Assembly: GCA_946811185.2 (NCBI GenBank)
Contig: OX328096.1
Location: 47,134,252 to 47,198,251, forward strand
Direction: 5' to 3'
DNA: 64,000 nt
DNA from: Hippopus hippopus
Taxonomy: Eukaryota; Mollusca; Bivalvia; Cardiida; Cardiidae
The position numbers and the translations under genes are program-made. This document shows, one piece after another, positions 27,611 to 37,500 of this stretch; position 1 is the stretch's first letter; each line of letters opens with the position of its first letter. The notes below the pieces were generated by a model, which was given only the letters and a program-made list of their open reading frames with translations, was not told where the DNA came from and did not search any database.

Positions 27611-27867
27611 ATGAGCCACGCTCTGACAAAAGAAGCTTCATGCATCTCCGTCATACATGATACCAAGCAAGCCATCACATGATTATAGATCCATAACATC
27701 TTCTTTTTTAACAACCGACTTAATCATTAGATAGACTGGTCCTTTGACATAGAGAAAATTGACAAATATCGAAAAGTTTCGACCAGGGTCGGACTGCGCA
27801 GGCTGACCCGGGTCGATACTTTTCGCAGATGCATTAAGCCCCCTTTTCACAAAGCTTTGCTCATATC
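27611..27867 (-). mobile_element. Group C MITE, tandem copy 2
   Basis: ATGAGCCACGCTCTGAC to CACAAAGCTTTGCTCAT. One arm of the GC hairpin is shortened to GTCGGACTGCGCAGG. Confidence 0.8.
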
Positions 27868-27989
27868 AATGATATATATTGCAAAAATGCTTCATGATTG
27901 AACAATCCAAAATATAAAACACATAAATGGCAAACTTTGTTACTTGTGTTCTTTCTGCCATTGTTGACATCAGAGTTAGAATTGGCCCT

Positions 27990-28185
27990 TAGCCCTGTAC
28001 CATACGACAAAATTTTCAGACTGCTCGAATCACAAACTCAAAAGTGGCCGAAATGATGGAATTTCTCGATGAAACGGTAGAAAACATTGTGAGAAAAGGA
28101 GAAAATGCTGAATATCAGTATTTTCTCTTTTTTTCTATAAAATTTTCAAAAACTTTTGTCTTCCAGGTCCTTAAAACTCGGGTTT
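27990..28185 (+). mobile_element. Group B MITE, right TIR lost to SINE piece
   Basis: CCCTTAGCCCTGTACCATACG through hairpin (28078-28145) to AAAACTCGGGTTTGTG, then SINE-like sequence. Confidence 0.6.
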
Positions 28186-28189
28186 GTGC

Positions 28190-28385
28190 CATCTGGGCGT
28201 TGTGAGTTGGTATCCCGGCTTTGCTAAAATCCTTTCAAAGGTTGATGATGGTCACTAGGATAGGAATTTTTGTCGCCTATCTCTGATCCTGTTTTGACTT
28301 GTTCATATTAGATATAGTAAAATGATTCGAGATGTTGTGCAAAGAACGGTTCAAAGCAAGGCTGTGTATGACTGGGTAGGTGCAC
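28190..28385 (+). mobile_element. SINE body fragment
   Basis: GGTTGATGATGGTCACTAGG and GACTGGGTAGGTGCACTGCG resemble the main SINE body; strongly diverged. Confidence 0.4.
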
Positions 28386-28562
28386 TGCGTTTTGAAAACA
28401 TCGTGGCGAAAAGAGCAATTGCCTGTAACTAGCAATTGCTCCTTTTCCTATAATGTTTTCCATTCCACCAAAAATGATAATTTTCTTTAAATGTTTCTAT
28501 TTTCCAATCAGTTTCCATAGTTTTCAACTGGTCTAAAATACCCTATGTGCTAACGGGTTAAT
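28386..28562 (-). mobile_element. Group B-related MITE with short loop variant
   Basis: Arm AAAAGAGCAATTGCCTG and its complement CAATTGCTCCTTTTC replace the usual GAGAAAATGCTGG arms. Ends CTAACGGGTTAA. Confidence 0.55.
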
Positions 28563-28765
28563 CCGTTAGTAAAAGACAAAGTTTTAGACTCGTCTATATT
28601 GATAGGACTTGCAGACGGCTTATTAAATGGGACTCAAAAGATAGAAATTGCCTGTGAAACTTTAGAAAACAATGTTGGAAAAAGAGAAAATGCAGGTTAC
28701 CAGCATTTTCTCTCTTTTCAACAATGTTTTCTAAAGCCGTCTTCACGAAGGTCGTTAAAGGATCA
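28558..28765 (+). mobile_element. Group B MITE joined to both neighbours
   Basis: TTAATCCGTTAGTAAAAGAC through hairpin (28661-28733) to GAAGGTCGTTAAAGG. It passes directly into a minus copy, so three B units lie end to end (28386-28997). Confidence 0.6.
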
Positions 28766-28997
28766 ACCTGTATCACACAATCCCTACTTTAAACGACACC
28801 GGTAATTAGACATTTGAAAACAACGCGGGATCAGGATAAAATGCTGGTAACCAGCATTTTATCCTTTTCCCACAATGTTTTCTAACCTTTCAGAAACAAG
28901 TGCAATCATTTTTGCCACATTCAAATTTGTCGTCTGCAAGCGCTATCAATTTGGACCAGCCTAGCATACGCTCGTACTGTGGTGTGTGATAGAGTTA
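28763..28997 (-). mobile_element. Group B MITE, minus copy
   Basis: CAACCTGTATCACACAATCC, hairpin at 28815-28880, end TGTGTGATAGAGTTAA. Confidence 0.65.
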
Positions 28998-29785
28998 AGC
29001 GTCTTTAGAAATCTGGCGAACGTGTTTCAATACAAAAGAATCGAGTTATTTTGTGAACTTCATTTAATTTATTGAATTAGATAGATAAATGATTCGCGAC
29101 CGTAGAGATAATCCCTGTGGAATTTGATTAATTCAATCCCTACCTTCATTTAAACATCACTTTACGCCTCTGGGTGGTAAAATGTTGAAAACATTATGGT
29201 AAATGAAGTTTTCTGAAGACGAGTTTATTTTGTATTTGCAGTATTGTTTTCTTAGTTTTCCTTTACATAAAAGTTTCTTCTTTTGAGCAACACAACAAGA
29301 AAAGAAAACGTTTGACCTCGGAATTTCTCTTAAGTTATTACTTCAAAGTGGTCCAAATATTTGTTCTGACGATAGATTTTTTATTCCATTTTTCACTTTT
29401 TCCTGGTATTTTCAAGTTACATTCAGCGTTTCTCTTATTTCGTTTTTGAAAATGTTGGAACTTGCATTCTTTCCAAGAATTACCTTAAAACTGTGTCAAG
29501 AAATTTACTTAATGAAGTAACGGCTTAGAAAAGACACGATTGTAGAAACAGGCCCATCTCCTTTTGTCTGCAGTCACGTCCAGTGGATTAACCGTTTCAA
29601 CATCATGTGGGGGGAAACACAGGCCTGCGTGGACGGAATTGATAAAGATCAGACTGCACAGAACTTGTTGTCTCATCTTGGATCTATATCATCTGCATGA
29701 TTTGTCCAGCCTATCAGATAAAAAAATAGAGGTTCGGAGATTTGTATTTTCTGCCGTCGGAAAAGGTGGAGTCTATATCATTTGG
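28998..29785. other. No gene seen
   Basis: AT-rich sequence. A decayed A-type hairpin (AAAGATCAGACTGCACAG, then CTCATCTTGGATC) lies at 29643-29690. Nothing else recognised. Confidence 0.5.
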
Positions 29786-29788
29786 TGC

Positions 29789-30003
29789 TTAAGTCTTCAC
29801 CGGATGACAAAATTTTAGACTTGCCTAAATTGAAAGAATTTTCAGACTACATATAAAAATGACTAAACTTATGCCTGAGAGGATAGGAAACATTGTGGGA
29901 AAATGAGAAAATGTTGGTTACCAGCATTTTCTCCTTTTCCCACAGTGTTTTCAAAATTTCTTTCACAGTGTCGTTAAAACATAAGATTGTGTGGTAAAAG
30001 GTT
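29789..30003 (+). mobile_element. Group B MITE
   Basis: TTAAGTCTTCACCGGATGAC to TGTGGTAAAAGGTTGAA; hairpin at 29888-29950. Confidence 0.7.
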
Positions 30004-30118
30004 GAAGAGTTAAAGCGTTTAATAAAGCTGAAGTGGCGGGAAACATATTGTTGTATATCGTGGCGAATTGGAAGTGGATGCGCTATTGTTCTGTTATCGT
30101 GAAGTAAACATGTACTGA

Positions 30119-30500
30119 ACTTTACTCTCTACCAGTCTACAAAATCTTGGACTCGTCCATTTTGGAAAGTGCTTGCAGACGACAAATTTAATGTTCCAAG
30201 GAAAATTGAAGAGATGTTTTTTTTTGAAAGGGCATAAAACAATGTGGGAATAGAGAAGATGCTAGTCACCAGTATTTTCTCTTTTTCCCTAAATGTTGCC
30301 AAAAGCCTTCAGCATCTAAGTCGTAAAAAACAGGTTCCGTTTAGTCAGATTACAACCGTTTAGACTGGTCCATATTGGACAGTACTTGCAGAGTAAAAAA
30401 AAAAGAACAAATATGGGCCAAAAGATTTGCTTCCGAGAGGAAATAAAATGTTAGTTTAAAGCATCTCCTTTTCCCCGCAATGTTGTCAAAAGCCTTTCAG
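30119..30500 (+). mobile_element. Two decayed group B copies in tandem
   Basis: First from CTTTACTCTCTACCAGTC (30119) to about 30340; second from CCGTTTAGACTGGTCCATAT (30355) to about 30500. Hairpins are eroded. Confidence 0.45.
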
Positions 30501-30514
30501 CATTCGGTTTGGTT

Positions 30515-30706
30515 TTAACCCTTAGGCTGCTAAGCGCGACTTACTGACCTTTTGCGGACAGCGTAGATCAAGATCAGACTGCACAGAACGTGCAGTCTGA
30601 TCTTTGATCTTCACTGTCCGATAAGGAGAAATCTTTCCTTGAAAAATACCTTTGAAATAGGAAAATTTGGGTTTATACTATCGGTTTAGAAGTTTTACTT
30701 CCTTTA
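30515..30706 (-). mobile_element. Group A1 MITE, end cut by SINE
   Basis: TTAACCCTTAGGCTGCTAAG, hairpin AGATCAAGATCAGACTGCAC and complement at 30564-30612, then AAATTTGGGTTTATACTATC. The last ~20 bp are missing where the SINE starts. Confidence 0.75.
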
Positions 30707-30714
30707 ACTAGTAG

Positions 30715-31010
30715 CCGAACCCCGGTAGCCCAGTCGGTAGCGTGCAGGACTTGAGAACAGGGGGTCGTGGGCTCGATCCCTGGCTCGGCCAATTTCTTTT
30801 CGAGGATTGATGATAGTCATTGCGACAGAATTCATTCCTCTCCCACCGCTGACCATTGTTTCGACAATGGTTATGTGGGAAAACAGCCAGTGGCTTGGAA
30901 AGAAAATTGTGCGGAGTACTGGTAAAAGAGACTCCAGGAAAGCATGGATAGGTGCACTGGCCGCCGCGATATAACTGAAATAATGTTGAAAACGGCGTTA
31001 AACACCACAC
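30715..31010 (+). mobile_element. Full-length tRNA-derived SINE
   Basis: Head CCCGGTAGCCCAGTCGGTAG (A box) and TGGGCTCGATCCCTGGCTCG (B box), body GGATTGATGATAGTCATTGC, CAGCCAGTGGCTTGG and GACTCCAGGAAAGCATGG, tail AACGGCGTTAAACACCACAC. Best copy in the window and the reference for other SINE pieces. Confidence 0.8.
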
Positions 31011-31359
31011 AATTAATCAATCAATTCTTTATTCAGCAGAAGACGGGTTAAAAAGAGTAACTAATTCTCTTTCCTGTTTTTTCAGTCACAAGTTAACATT
31101 ATCTAGTTTACACGTACGTGATCGTTTGAATGTCTTAAACAATATGTGATAATCTTTTTTAAAATAATTATTGTCAGTACTTAATTGAATATTTGATTTT
31201 CACTTCAAATTCATTTAAATGCGAGGAAAATAACAGAACTAGTGTTTGATTTTCTTGTTTCAGGGGAGAAAACCCACACGTTTATCATATCCTATGTGTC
31301 GAAGTAGTTTTTATAGAGTTCATGCCACGTTTTGGACATACCTGCCATTTTTATAAGCC

Positions 31360-31570
31360 TTTAACACACAGTCCCGACATTTAACGACTCTGAAAGAAAA
31401 CGGTTTTGAAAACATTGCGGGAAAAGGAGAAAATGCTGGTAACCAGCATTTTCTCCTTTTTCCACAGTGTTTTCCATCCTATCAAAGGTCGAAATCTTTA
31501 TTTTCGCAGTATCTTTTTTGTCGTCTGGAAAGCTTTCAATTTGGACGAGTGTACAATTTATTCGCTTGCT
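31360..31570 (-). mobile_element. Group B MITE, minus copy
   Basis: TTTAACACACAGTCCCGAC, clean hairpin at 31407-31470, then TCAATTTGGACGAGTGTACA. The far TIR is lost. Confidence 0.7.
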
Positions 31571-31830
31571 AAAGACTTAACCGATTTGATGAAATATTGT
31601 TACAAACATAAATTCCAAATGCATTTACTATTAGGAAAACGGGTGAAAGAATCATTTGAAGCTTCCAATACAAAATCTACTTGCCAATTTTGATTACATG
31701 TATTTTTTCTTCAGCTTCTATTGAGCGGTTTAAACTTCGGCTACTCGTATAATTCCATTTCAACTGCTTTTAATGCATGATTGTTGAAGGCTAATTACAA
31801 TTCGTAATCAGATCAAGAGTATAAATGGAT

Positions 31831-32072
31831 ACGAGCCATGTTCGGTGAAAAGGCAGTTTAATGTATCTGCAAAAAGTATCGAGTCAGGTAAGACAGCATA
31901 TTGCGCGCAGGCTGACCCAGTCGAAACTTTTTGTTAATGGTCAATTTTCTGAATGGCAAAGGACCATCCTACCTCATGATTCACTCGGTCGATCCACTAT
32001 TATGTGTAGACTTGCTTGGTATAATGCATTATGGCGAGGCATGAGCCCTTTTTGCAAGGGCGCCACTCAAAT
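31831..32072 (+). mobile_element. Group C MITE, diverged
   Basis: CGAGCCATGTTCGGTG to GGGCGCCACTCAAAT, with GTATCGAGTCAGGTAAGACA and TCGAAACTTTTTGTTAATGG. Confidence 0.7.
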
Positions 32073-32319
32073 GTATAACTTTTTTAGTCTTTTTTTTGTT
32101 AGATCTTTTGCCACTTTGTTTAAAAATGACAGCTCACAATTTGTATACGTCAATAAGATATTTTTTCTGTTGTTTTTTTCTGCCTAATCATTTTTTAAAT
32201 TCCTAAATCTGTTCCAATGTTATTTTTTATGATGTCTCCAGAAATAGCATCCTGTTTTTTAAAAAAGATACAGTGCTCTGCATTTTTTAGGCCAGATATC
32301 TTTATACACAATGAAGACA

Positions 32320-32490
32320 CTTAATGAACGTATTTTCTTTTGCAAGCATCCAGAAACTAGACAAATTCATTAAAAAGGTGCAATTTACGCATTTGAATAA
32401 CGGGATGGTTGTTCTGCTGTAACTCCGTCTAATTTTATGAGCCTAGATATGACGTCAACTTACGTTTTAATACGATTTTACATATATAGA
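32320..32490 (+). repeat. Dispersed repeat G, copy 2
   Basis: AGAAACTAGACAAATTCATT, AAGGTGCAATTTACGCAT and TAGATATGACGTCAACTTAC align in order with 24660-24800. Confidence 0.4.
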
Positions 32491-33010
32491 TACGTGATAT
32501 CGATCATGTGACATTCCCATGAGCCATTGCAAAATTCTGGCACTAAATCTAAAGTACGTAAAGAATCAACGTTCTTAATAGTTGTTGGGTTGCAAACTAT
32601 TTTCATACTAAATTCTATGATGAAAATGTTGTCAAATATGTATCGTCACAAAAATCTAAATTACCCTTAAACTATCTTATGTTCTTGATGAATAACTATA
32701 TCATTCAGAAAAGGAAACTGCTGCATTTGAAAAAGACAGTTTTAAAACTTTTCATTATTTAATTTTCGGTTAAGTGTGTTTGTTTAGGCTCGTAAAACAA
32801 ACTCAAGAGTGTTTCCATTCATACTTTGAAACAGTTTTTAACAATCAAGTTGTTGTATTTTATTGAAGTGTGAGCGTAAATCAAACGATAAAAGTCACAT
32901 TACGATGTATATCTCTGACTTAATCGGAAATGTAAATCTCAGTCTGACGTGTAGCTCTGGCGATGTCTTTTTGGTTGGACATTAATAAAATAATTATTTA
33001 TAGCACTCAC

Positions 33011-33238
33011 GAGGACAGATACAACCTCTGCACACGAGTCCCCATCACCTTCAGGAGAACAATGTTGGACAGATTCATGGTAGTCTTGGCGTCTCGTTGA
33101 ACCTAAGAGCATGTCTAAAACCTTCAGCTGTTCTATATATATACAGAAATACATAAACTCAACTTTATCCACATCCTCGGTGATGCATGGAGAGTAACGT
33201 AATGCTTTAAACCTGGGTTCCGAGGATGCTTTATCCAA
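33011..33238 (-). CDS. Possible orphan exon, unknown product
   Basis: A minus-strand frame of 99 codons starts at ATG 33238 (MDKASSEPRFKALRYSPC) and continues through EQLKVLDMLLGSTRRQDYHE and VQHCSPEGDGDSCAEVVSVL. A GTGAGT donor follows at 33005-33010. It is not part of any repeat family seen elsewhere in the window, and its composition looks more protein-like than the neighbouring frames. Upstream lies a pyrimidine-rich tract ending in ATAAAG that could act as an acceptor. I do not recognise a family and it may be a chance frame. Confidence 0.2.
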
Positions 33239-33572
33239 GGAAAAAGAAAAAGTCGAATACAGTAACTTTGCGGGTGTTTGGGTAGATTATTGTGACAAAT
33301 AAGGAACGGTATTAAGATCACCCTTTAAAATCTGCATTTCCCACGAAAAGCTGAAAAAAAAAACTTGAACTGCTACAGGTGTAAAAAAAACCCAATTATA
33401 ATGAAGACCATCTACGGCCATATTAAATACGCATATAGCTTTCTTATTCTAAATTTTCAGACAAGCCATTTGATTGGACGACACCAGTATATTGACAAAG
33501 AAAGGTTAGCGAGTCTATGAAGCCTGTAACTCTGTACCAGACAAAGAAAAAGAGCGTGAATCGCCCTACTTT

Positions 33573-33730
33573 AACCCTTTGTCAGACGACAAAAATTAAG
33601 CCTCGTCAAAATTGAAAGCATTTGCAGATGACGATCTCAATGTGGCTCAAATGATGCAATTTTCGTTAAGAGTCGGCATTATTTGGGAAAGGGTTAAAAC
33701 GTTTGCTTGCCGTTTGGTAAATAGTTAATC
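33573..33730 (+). mobile_element. Group B MITE with hairpin deleted
   Basis: TTAACCCTTTGTCAGACGAC to CGTTTGGTAAATAGTTAA. The entire hairpin is missing between GAGTCGGCATTATTTGGG and AAAGGGTTAAAACG. Its right TTAA (33727-33730) starts the next copy. Confidence 0.7.
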
Positions 33731-33953
33731 CTTTACCAAACAATTCTATGTTTCAACAACCCTGAAGAAGAAAGCTTTTGAAAACATTCATGAAAAAGGA
33801 GAAAATGCAGGTAACCAGCTTTTTCTCTTTTTCCCACTATGTTTTCTAACCTGTCAAAGACAAATTTCATGATTTTAGACACATTCGATTTGTTGTCTGC
33901 ACATCCTTTGATTTGGAGTTGTCTAAAATTTTGTTGTATGGTAAAGAGTTATG
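33727..33953 (-). mobile_element. Group B MITE sharing TTAA with previous copy
   Basis: TTAATCCTTTACCAAACAATT to GTATGGTAAAGAGTTA; hairpin at 33780-33842. Confidence 0.75.
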
Positions 33954-34071
33954 TGCCAACACTGAGGGCATGGGAGACGCAAAGCATGCTTGTAAAAGAC
34001 AGGTCCTTGTATATTACAGGAACATTTTTGCCTTATCTGGAAACTCAGTACCATAATGCTTGCTAATTTCG

Positions 34072-34240
34072 GGCTACTTACTGCTAAGCGCGACTCATTG
34101 ACCTTTTGTGGACAGTGTAGATCAAGATCAGATAGCACAGAATGCGCAGTCTTATCTTGATCTACACTGTTCGATAAGGACATATTTACCCAAAGTATTA
34201 CCTCTGAAATAGCAAAATTTGGGTTTTTACTGATTTAATT
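34072..34240 (-). mobile_element. Group A1 MITE, ends eroded
   Basis: GCTACTTACTGCTAAGCGCG, hairpin at 34117-34172 with one arm changed (GATAGCACAGAATGCGCAG), then AAAATTTGGGTTTTTACTG. Confidence 0.7.
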
Positions 34241-34398
34241 GTATGTGTTCAGAATTGCATGGAACATGCCCAAGCCTGCTGATATTTAAAATGCGAAAAT
34301 TACCAATACCTTGTTTCAGATCCATAGTTTCATGTACAAAGTTTGTGAAGCCGTTTTCTGAAAAAAAGACACTGAACATAAATACAAGCTGATTTTAC

Positions 34399-34404
34399 TT
34401 TATT
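34399..34404 (-). promoter_or_regulatory. Candidate noggin polyadenylation signal
   Basis: AATAAA on the minus strand about 1.2 kb past the noggin stop. If used, the 3' UTR would contain the group C MITE at 34604-34867. This is inferred from position only. Confidence 0.2.
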
Positions 34405-34603
34405 ACAACAATTTCAAAAGGAAAAACACAAACGATTTACAATAGAAATGAAATGTTTTTCACGATGCCTAACAAAGGGCTTCAATCTAAGCCCACATCT
34501 ATCTGTTTACACATCTGTCAACAAAAATGATGTCAAAGAAAGGCTGAACCTGTCATCGAAAACTGAGAGACAAATCACAACAAAAATGAGGTAATAATAC
34601 ATT

Positions 34604-34867
34604 TGAACCGTGCTCTGTGAAAAGGGGGCTTAATGCATCTGCGAAAAGTATCGACCCAGGTCAGCCTGCGCAGTCCGCGCAGGCTGACCTGGGCCGAAAC
34701 TTTTCGCTATGGGTCAATTTTCTGTATGTCCAAGGACCAGTCTACCTCATGAATAAGTCAGTTGTTAAAAAAAAGTGGCTATTATGGATCCGTAAGTATG
34801 TGATGGCTTGCTTTGTATGATGGATCACGGAGATGCATTAAGCCCCCTTTTGCCAGAGCATGGCTCA
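34604..34867 (+). mobile_element. Group C MITE, full length, near noggin 3' end
   Basis: TGAACCGTGCTCTGTG to GCCAGAGCATGGCTCA. Perfect GC hairpin CAGGTCAGCCTGCGCAG...GCGCAGGCTGACCTG at about 34658-34692. It is nearly identical, in inverted orientation, to the copy at 26370-26634, suggesting recent movement. Confidence 0.88.
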
Positions 34868-35199
34868 TTTATATCGTCGCGGTATCACGTGGTCCGTTGT
34901 TCCACCTCTGAGAAGCAACACAAGCGTTTCGGCATCGTCAGCAGCACAGCACACACTTAGCGTCACACTCTAAGGTTTATCATACAGTACAGTTCATAGA
35001 TTCTTTTTGTATATAACACTGGCCACGATCCCGAATCCAGTCACTAAAGAGTCCTCAGAATTGTTTCTTATTAAATCAAATAACCCGTATTTAATATGGA
35101 AAATTACGACAGGAATTTTCCTACAAACGCTGTTGAAACCTTCGGATGTGAATACTCAACAGTCCGTCAAAGGAAGGTACAGACATAAAAAATAACCAT

Positions 35200-35291
35200 T
35201 CACTAAATTATCCCGTGTTTTAACGACCTTGTCGTCTGAAAATGCTTTCAATTTGGAAAAGTAAAAAAAAAAATCTTGTCTTCTGGTTAAC
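35200..35291 (-). mobile_element. Group B MITE, internally deleted
   Basis: TAAATTATCCCGTGTTTTAACG is joined directly to TTGTCGTCTGAAAATGCTTTC and TTCTGGTTAA. The hairpin is gone. Confidence 0.5.
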
Positions 35292-35600
35292 CGATAAACA
35301 ACTGGGCATTGGTCTCATCGAGCAGCCAGAACACCATTTTGCCCACGTGTTTATGTTTGTTTTCGTGTACATGTATTCAACTTAGAAAATCTCCCTTCTT
35401 ACACAAATGTTTTCAAAGTTGCCTGTCTCCGAAAGCAATAGATTCAGACATCCACAAAGGTTTGGCTGCACAAGAATTTGTCCAGAGCTCGAAAATTAAA
35501 CCAGGTAAAGGGCTTTTCAAATGGCTATGTAAAACAGTAAAACCTTGCATTTCATGTTGTACCTTAATCCAACACACAAATCACCTTACCCTTGGCTTGC

Positions 35601-36335
35601 TTAACAAGAACAATAACACTGAGTGATAATTGGATATTGGATCCTTATCCACCGACATTTGGTTATTTGACCTTTCTTATTCAGTGGACAATGCCACCTA
35701 AAAATAGTCCTTGTTTCGTGGCCGTTAGCCTTACACGACATCCCAGGCGGGATGGAACAGGAACGTCCGTTGTAACAATGGCCCTCTTTTATCCACTGTG
35801 GCCAAAAACGAATTCCTAAATCTTTCCAAACATACACAACTGGACAATGGGTATAATTCCAAATGTATTTTTTCACTTTTCTCTTCGTCCGTCGGTTTAC
35901 ATTTAAACCCGGAAGTCTTAGCTGGTTTCCGTGGCGTATTGGTTTTCCAATGTCCTCAATATATTTAGGGCGCCTCTCTTTCGGCCGCCCTTTACGTCTT
36001 TTGATTGTAATAGTCCCATTTGGCTGAAATACTGTAATAATAGGGCGCCCAATACCCATAAAGTCGGGATCAAAGTCTTTTCCCAACATCCTTCTTAATT
36101 TAACGTGATTTAAATCTTCTTTTGGTGGATCAAATAATGTACTTGGATTTTCTATTAAACCGCTCACCGGAAGTTCGTCGGACGGATTTGGCCGAGATGT
36201 CCCTCGCCGATGGAATGACGGGTCACTACTGACCTCATAGTCGGCCTCCCGTAAAAGGTCAAAGAATGCATGCGTGGCTGCGGTAGATCCTATAGCTGTG
36301 ATCAAAATAATGGTGAATCCTGTCACTAGAGCCAT
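35601..36335 (-). CDS. nog: Noggin, secreted BMP antagonist
   Basis: Complete 244-residue protein in one coding exon; TAA at 35601-35603. Noggin binds BMP ligands outside the cell and blocks their receptor sites. Residues 1-23 form a signal peptide (hydrophobic MALVTGFTIILITAIG, likely cut after THA). Residues 48-94 are the noggin clip segment (RPNPSDELP, IENPSTLFDP, KEDLNHVKLRRMLG, DFDPDFM); P49 aligns with human BMP-contact residue P35. Residues 112-157 contain basic patches (KRRKGRPKERR, RRTKRKVKK), candidate heparan sulphate sites. Residues 164-244 are the cystine knot with nine cysteines (164, 187, 193, 201, 216, 227, 240, 242, 244) and the family signatures FWPQWIKEG and RIQYPIITQCYCSC. 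Possible N-glycosylation at N106 and N160. An in-frame ATG 36 bp upstream exists, but a good splice acceptor lies between, so I start at the second ATG. Length is close to vertebrate noggin (~230). Confidence 0.97.
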   Translation of the reverse strand: MALVTGFTIILITAIGSTAATHAFFDLLREADYEVSSDPSFHRRGTSRPNPSDELPVSGLIENPSTLFDPPKEDLNHVKLRRMLGKDFDPDFMGIGRPIITVFQPNGTITIKRRKGRPKERRPKYIEDIGKPIRHGNQLRLPGLNVNRRTKRKVKKYIWNYTHCPVVYVWKDLGIRFWPQWIKEGHCYNGRSCSIPPGMSCKANGHETRTIFRWHCPLNKKGQITKCRWIRIQYPIITQCYCSC

Positions 36336-36371
36336 CGCATTGTAGGTTACTCTGAAAGTAAATAGAGGCAT
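36336..36371 (-). other. Noggin 5' exon edge: splice acceptor and short 5' UTR
   Basis: Read on the minus strand, TGCCTCTATTTACTTTCAG is immediately followed by AGTAACCTACA and then the noggin start. This pyrimidine-rich stretch ending CAG (36352-36354) looks like a 3' splice site, implying at least one upstream non-coding exon. The upstream in-frame ATG sits inside this acceptor and is probably intronic. The upstream exon was not located. Confidence 0.6.
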
Positions 36372-36759
36372 AAGCCTTAGTAAGACATTAGTATCAAGTA
36401 GTTATACTCTTTTCCTGTGGATTTGTAGCTATTGTTCACACCACATTTTAAAGTACGAGATCAAATCCAGAATAAAATCACAAGGACCTGACATTTTTTG
36501 AAAGGAATGGTAAAGAGCACGATACTGTGAAATATTAGTGATGCATTTTAGCACATTTAAGGCCAATTACCTGCCAAAAGTAAACAGTTTGGGAAACAAC
36601 ATTACTGCAATTTCAATTCATACCATTTAAAAGTATGGATATGATAACGAGTCTGTTAATGTCTTACAGTTCGTTCTATCAAAGTTTCAGTCGCTGGCAA
36701 AACTCAAATTCAAGTTGTTCAAGAATCATTTTTCAAACTTTAATTCGAGTTTTTTATTT

Positions 36760-37500
36760 TTACTTTTTGCAAATGTTTTCGAGGTCGTCTGCTTGAAAGT
36801 TTAGTTAGTTATCGGTGACAGCTAAAAGACATTTATTCACAGATGAAAGTTGCCGAGCACGCTCGCGATAATGGGAATCCGTCATTAACGTCATCGACGT
36901 TATTTTAATACAATGTTTTCTTTACATTAAACATCTTTTACCAACGACAAAATTTTTAGACTTGTGCAAATTGAAAGCATTTGCAGACAATAAAATAAAT
37001 CTGTCAAAAATCATGGCATTTATCTTTGAAGGGACAGAAAACCGTTGGTAAAAGGAGAAAATGCTGGTATCCAGCTCCAGCATTTTCTTCTTTTCCTAAA
37101 GTGTTTAAAAAGCTTTTCATATCGGGTTTTCTTATTCAGTAGTATATTTTTAAAAGTCATCTGCAAGAAATTTGTGTTCAGGTGCTAACTGGCTCACTTT
37201 GACAATTGAAAGTCGTTTATTTACGGATGAAAACTGCAGAGCACCCATGATAACGGTAATCCACTATAAGTTAACATCTAAGACGTCATTTTTAACAGCA
37301 TGTTTTTCGAAAGTATTAAACCTTAAATCGTCTCGATTGTTTTTGTTCGACATTGATTTCAGATTTCAAAGTCTTCTGCCACAAATGTGTTCAGGAGGTA
37401 ATAAGTTCACGGTGACAGTTGAAAGACGTTTATTCATGGATGAAAGCTGCAGAGCACGCAGAGGATAATGGGAATCCGTCATTAACGTCAAAGACGCTTG
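36760..37500 (+). repeat. Three-copy diverged tandem repeat upstream of noggin
   Basis: Units near 36760-36924, 37155-37300 and 37370-37500 share GACA(G/A)(C/T)T(G/A)AAAG, (T/C)TTTATT(C/T)A(C/T)-GATGAAA-(T/C)TGC(A/C)GAGCAC, GATAA(T/C)GG(G/T)AATCC and an ACGTC(A/T) motif. The second and third are ~212 bp apart. A group B MITE (36925-37130) separates the first two. Confidence 0.7.
36925..37130 (+). mobile_element. Group B MITE inside the noggin-upstream repeat
   Basis: CATTAAACATCTTTTACCAACG through a hairpin with a duplicated loop (CCAGCTCCAGC) at 37033-37100; right end eroded. Confidence 0.6.

Noticed and set aside
30721..30790. tRNA-like head that might be a true tRNA
   Set aside because: It continues into the SINE body seen in other copies.
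31861..32187. 108-codon plus frame
   Set aside because: Overlaps a diverged group C MITE for most of its length.
37172..37468. 98-codon frame with internal repeat (ESRLFTDENCRAP / ERRLFMDESCRAR)
   Set aside because: The repeat follows from the non-coding tandem units upstream of noggin; the first unit is not open in the same way.
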